A stretch of DNA of 64,000 bases from Paenibacillus timonensis (GTDB lineage Bacteria > Bacillota > Bacilli > Paenibacillales > Paenibacillaceae). The notes beneath the pieces are model-generated. The model did not search any database. It was given only the letters and a program-made list of their open reading frames with translations, and was not told the origin of the DNA. Every line of letters starts with the position of its first letter. Within the stretch, counting starts at the first letter, position 1. This document shows, one piece after another, positions 63,302 to 64,000 of this stretch. The stretch is taken from contig NZ_WNZY01000025.1 in NCBI RefSeq assembly GCF_009725205.1, positions 1 through 64,000 of the forward strand, in the 5' to 3' direction. A program made the position numbers and the translations under genes.

Positions 63302-64000
63302 CTAATCGAGTTTTTCTATGGGTACATGCAAATCGTTGATGGGAGGAACACCTAGTTCCAATAAAGCGTCCATAAAGATGTTGTTTTCGCCGCTGAGGGA
63401 AATCAGGTGGGTTTGCAAGGAGACGCCTGCCGTCTCGAGGATGTCTACCGGGACGAGACTTCCCTCCTGTACTTCTTGTCTGGCAGACAAACCGGGAAGA
63501 AAGCAAATCCCAGCCCGGCTTAACACGAGTTTCTTGGCGGTCTCGGCATTGTCGACTTGAAACAGGATGTTCGGCGGCTGCTCCAGACTTTCGAAGGCGC
63601 GGTGAATCCGCATCCAGTCGAGGGAGCCGCACTCGAAGAATATGAGGGGTTCCCGCCGGATGTCACGGATGGATACACTTTCGGCCGCGGCAAGCGGGTG
63701 ATCCTTATAGACGTAAAGTCGGATGGGGTCATTATAGAAGGGATAGGATTGAAAGGCCGGGCTCATTTGCTTGCGCGCGAAAGCCAGGTTGATTTCCTTG
63801 GTCATCAGCTTCGCCGCAAGGACGTCCGTCGGGCCGGTTGTCACTTTGAAGTTGATCAACGGAAAGCGTTGATGCAGGAGCATAAGCAAATGCGGCATCA
63901 AGTAATTGGACACAGATACGGTGCTGCCGATCCGAAGCTCCTCGGGGGTACCCGGCTGGGAGTGAAGATGATGTTTCCCCTTTTGATATGTCTGGAGGAT
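63302..64000 (-). CDS. LysR-family regulator, N-terminus beyond the window
   Basis: Partial: 232 C-terminal residues are in the window; the HTH lies to the right of position 64000. The visible part is the LysR co-inducer domain (ELRIGSTVSVSNYLMPHLLM, then LAFARKQMSP, PLIFFECGS). It reads in the same direction as the sulfur operon and ends 104 bp before its first start. A YtlI-like activator role is plausible; YtlI activates the ytmI operon in B. subtilis. Confidence 0.9.
   Translation of the reverse strand: MLQTYQKGKHHLHSQPGTPEELRIGSTVSVSNYLMPHLLMLLHQRFPLINFKVTTGPTDVLAAKLMTKEINLAFARKQMSPAFQSYPFYNDPIRLYVYKDHPLAAAESVSIRDIRREPLIFFECGSLDWMRIHRAFESLEQPPNILFQVDNAETAKKLVLSRAGICFLPGLSARQEVQEGSLVPVDILETAGVSLQTHLISLSGENNIFMDALLELGVPPINDLHVPIEKLD

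Overview
The window looks like a chromosomal segment of a Paenibacillus-type endospore-forming Firmicute. Supporting signs are moderately high GC by eye, strong AGGAGG-type ribosome binding sites with frequent GTG/TTG starts, S-layer-homology (SLH) proteins, a CotF-type spore coat pair, bacillithiol biosynthesis genes (bshB2, yojF), a perfect CIRCE heat-shock operator, and Gram-positive regulators (AdeR/PucR, MocR/DdlR-like, Rex-, Fur-, LacI- and TetR-type sites). No rRNA, tRNA, CRISPR array or prophage was seen.

Layout. 0-9.9 kb: CE7 acetyl esterase, HAD phosphatase, small SLH/PrcB-like secreted protein, AKR-MATE pair, and a GH2 glycosidase divergent from an unusual ArsR-fusion regulator. 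10-16.4 kb: an alanine/D-alanine block (alr, adeR, ald, ddl, MocR regulator). 16.4-20.9 kb: htpG under a CIRCE operator, then a histidine kinase overlapping a membrane-anchored PstS-like protein. 21.1-23.1 kb: YitT protein and an IS1595-like transposase gene inside 31-bp inverted repeats. 23.1-31.5 kb: a LacI-headed sugar ABC transporter operon with a PHP metallohydrolase and an MFS exporter, preceded by a fucosidase. 31.6-36.9 kb: a TetR/zinc-ribbon/TfoX-C operon, and a GH2 beta-mannosidase divergent from an AraC regulator. 37-42.7 kb: a giant S-layer-anchored subtilisin. 42.9-48.7 kb: Fur-box ferredoxin-NADP reductase, yojF-bshB2, HesB-like protein, AKR, MFS and NUDIX genes. 48.8-54.1 kb: a secreted FMN/FAD reductase with a Rex-like site, TetR, a chemoreceptor and spore coat proteins. 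54.2-64 kb: a long leftward sulfur-scavenging operon (LysR, amino-acid/cystine-type ABC transporter, two luciferase-like monooxygenases, M20 deacylase, sarcosine-oxidase-like enzyme, DinB-like protein, FMN reductase) resembling the Bacillus subtilis ytmI operon.

How the parts work together. Several blocks are polysaccharide foraging modules, each with a local regulator. The alanine block brings together racemisation, catabolism and D-Ala ligation with two regulators of different families. The sulfur operon would import and dealkylate or deacylate S-substituted cysteines.

The most unusual observations are these: two otherwise intact genes (the PHP metallohydrolase and the TcyN-like ATPase) carry an in-frame stop close to the C-terminus with the rest of the frame still open; a transposase-like gene with eroded catalytic motifs, a near-consensus promoter and well-preserved 31-bp inverted repeats; a perfect CIRCE upstream of htpG; and an ArsR regulator fused to a large extra domain. 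Function calls rest on motif recognition only; no similarity search was possible.
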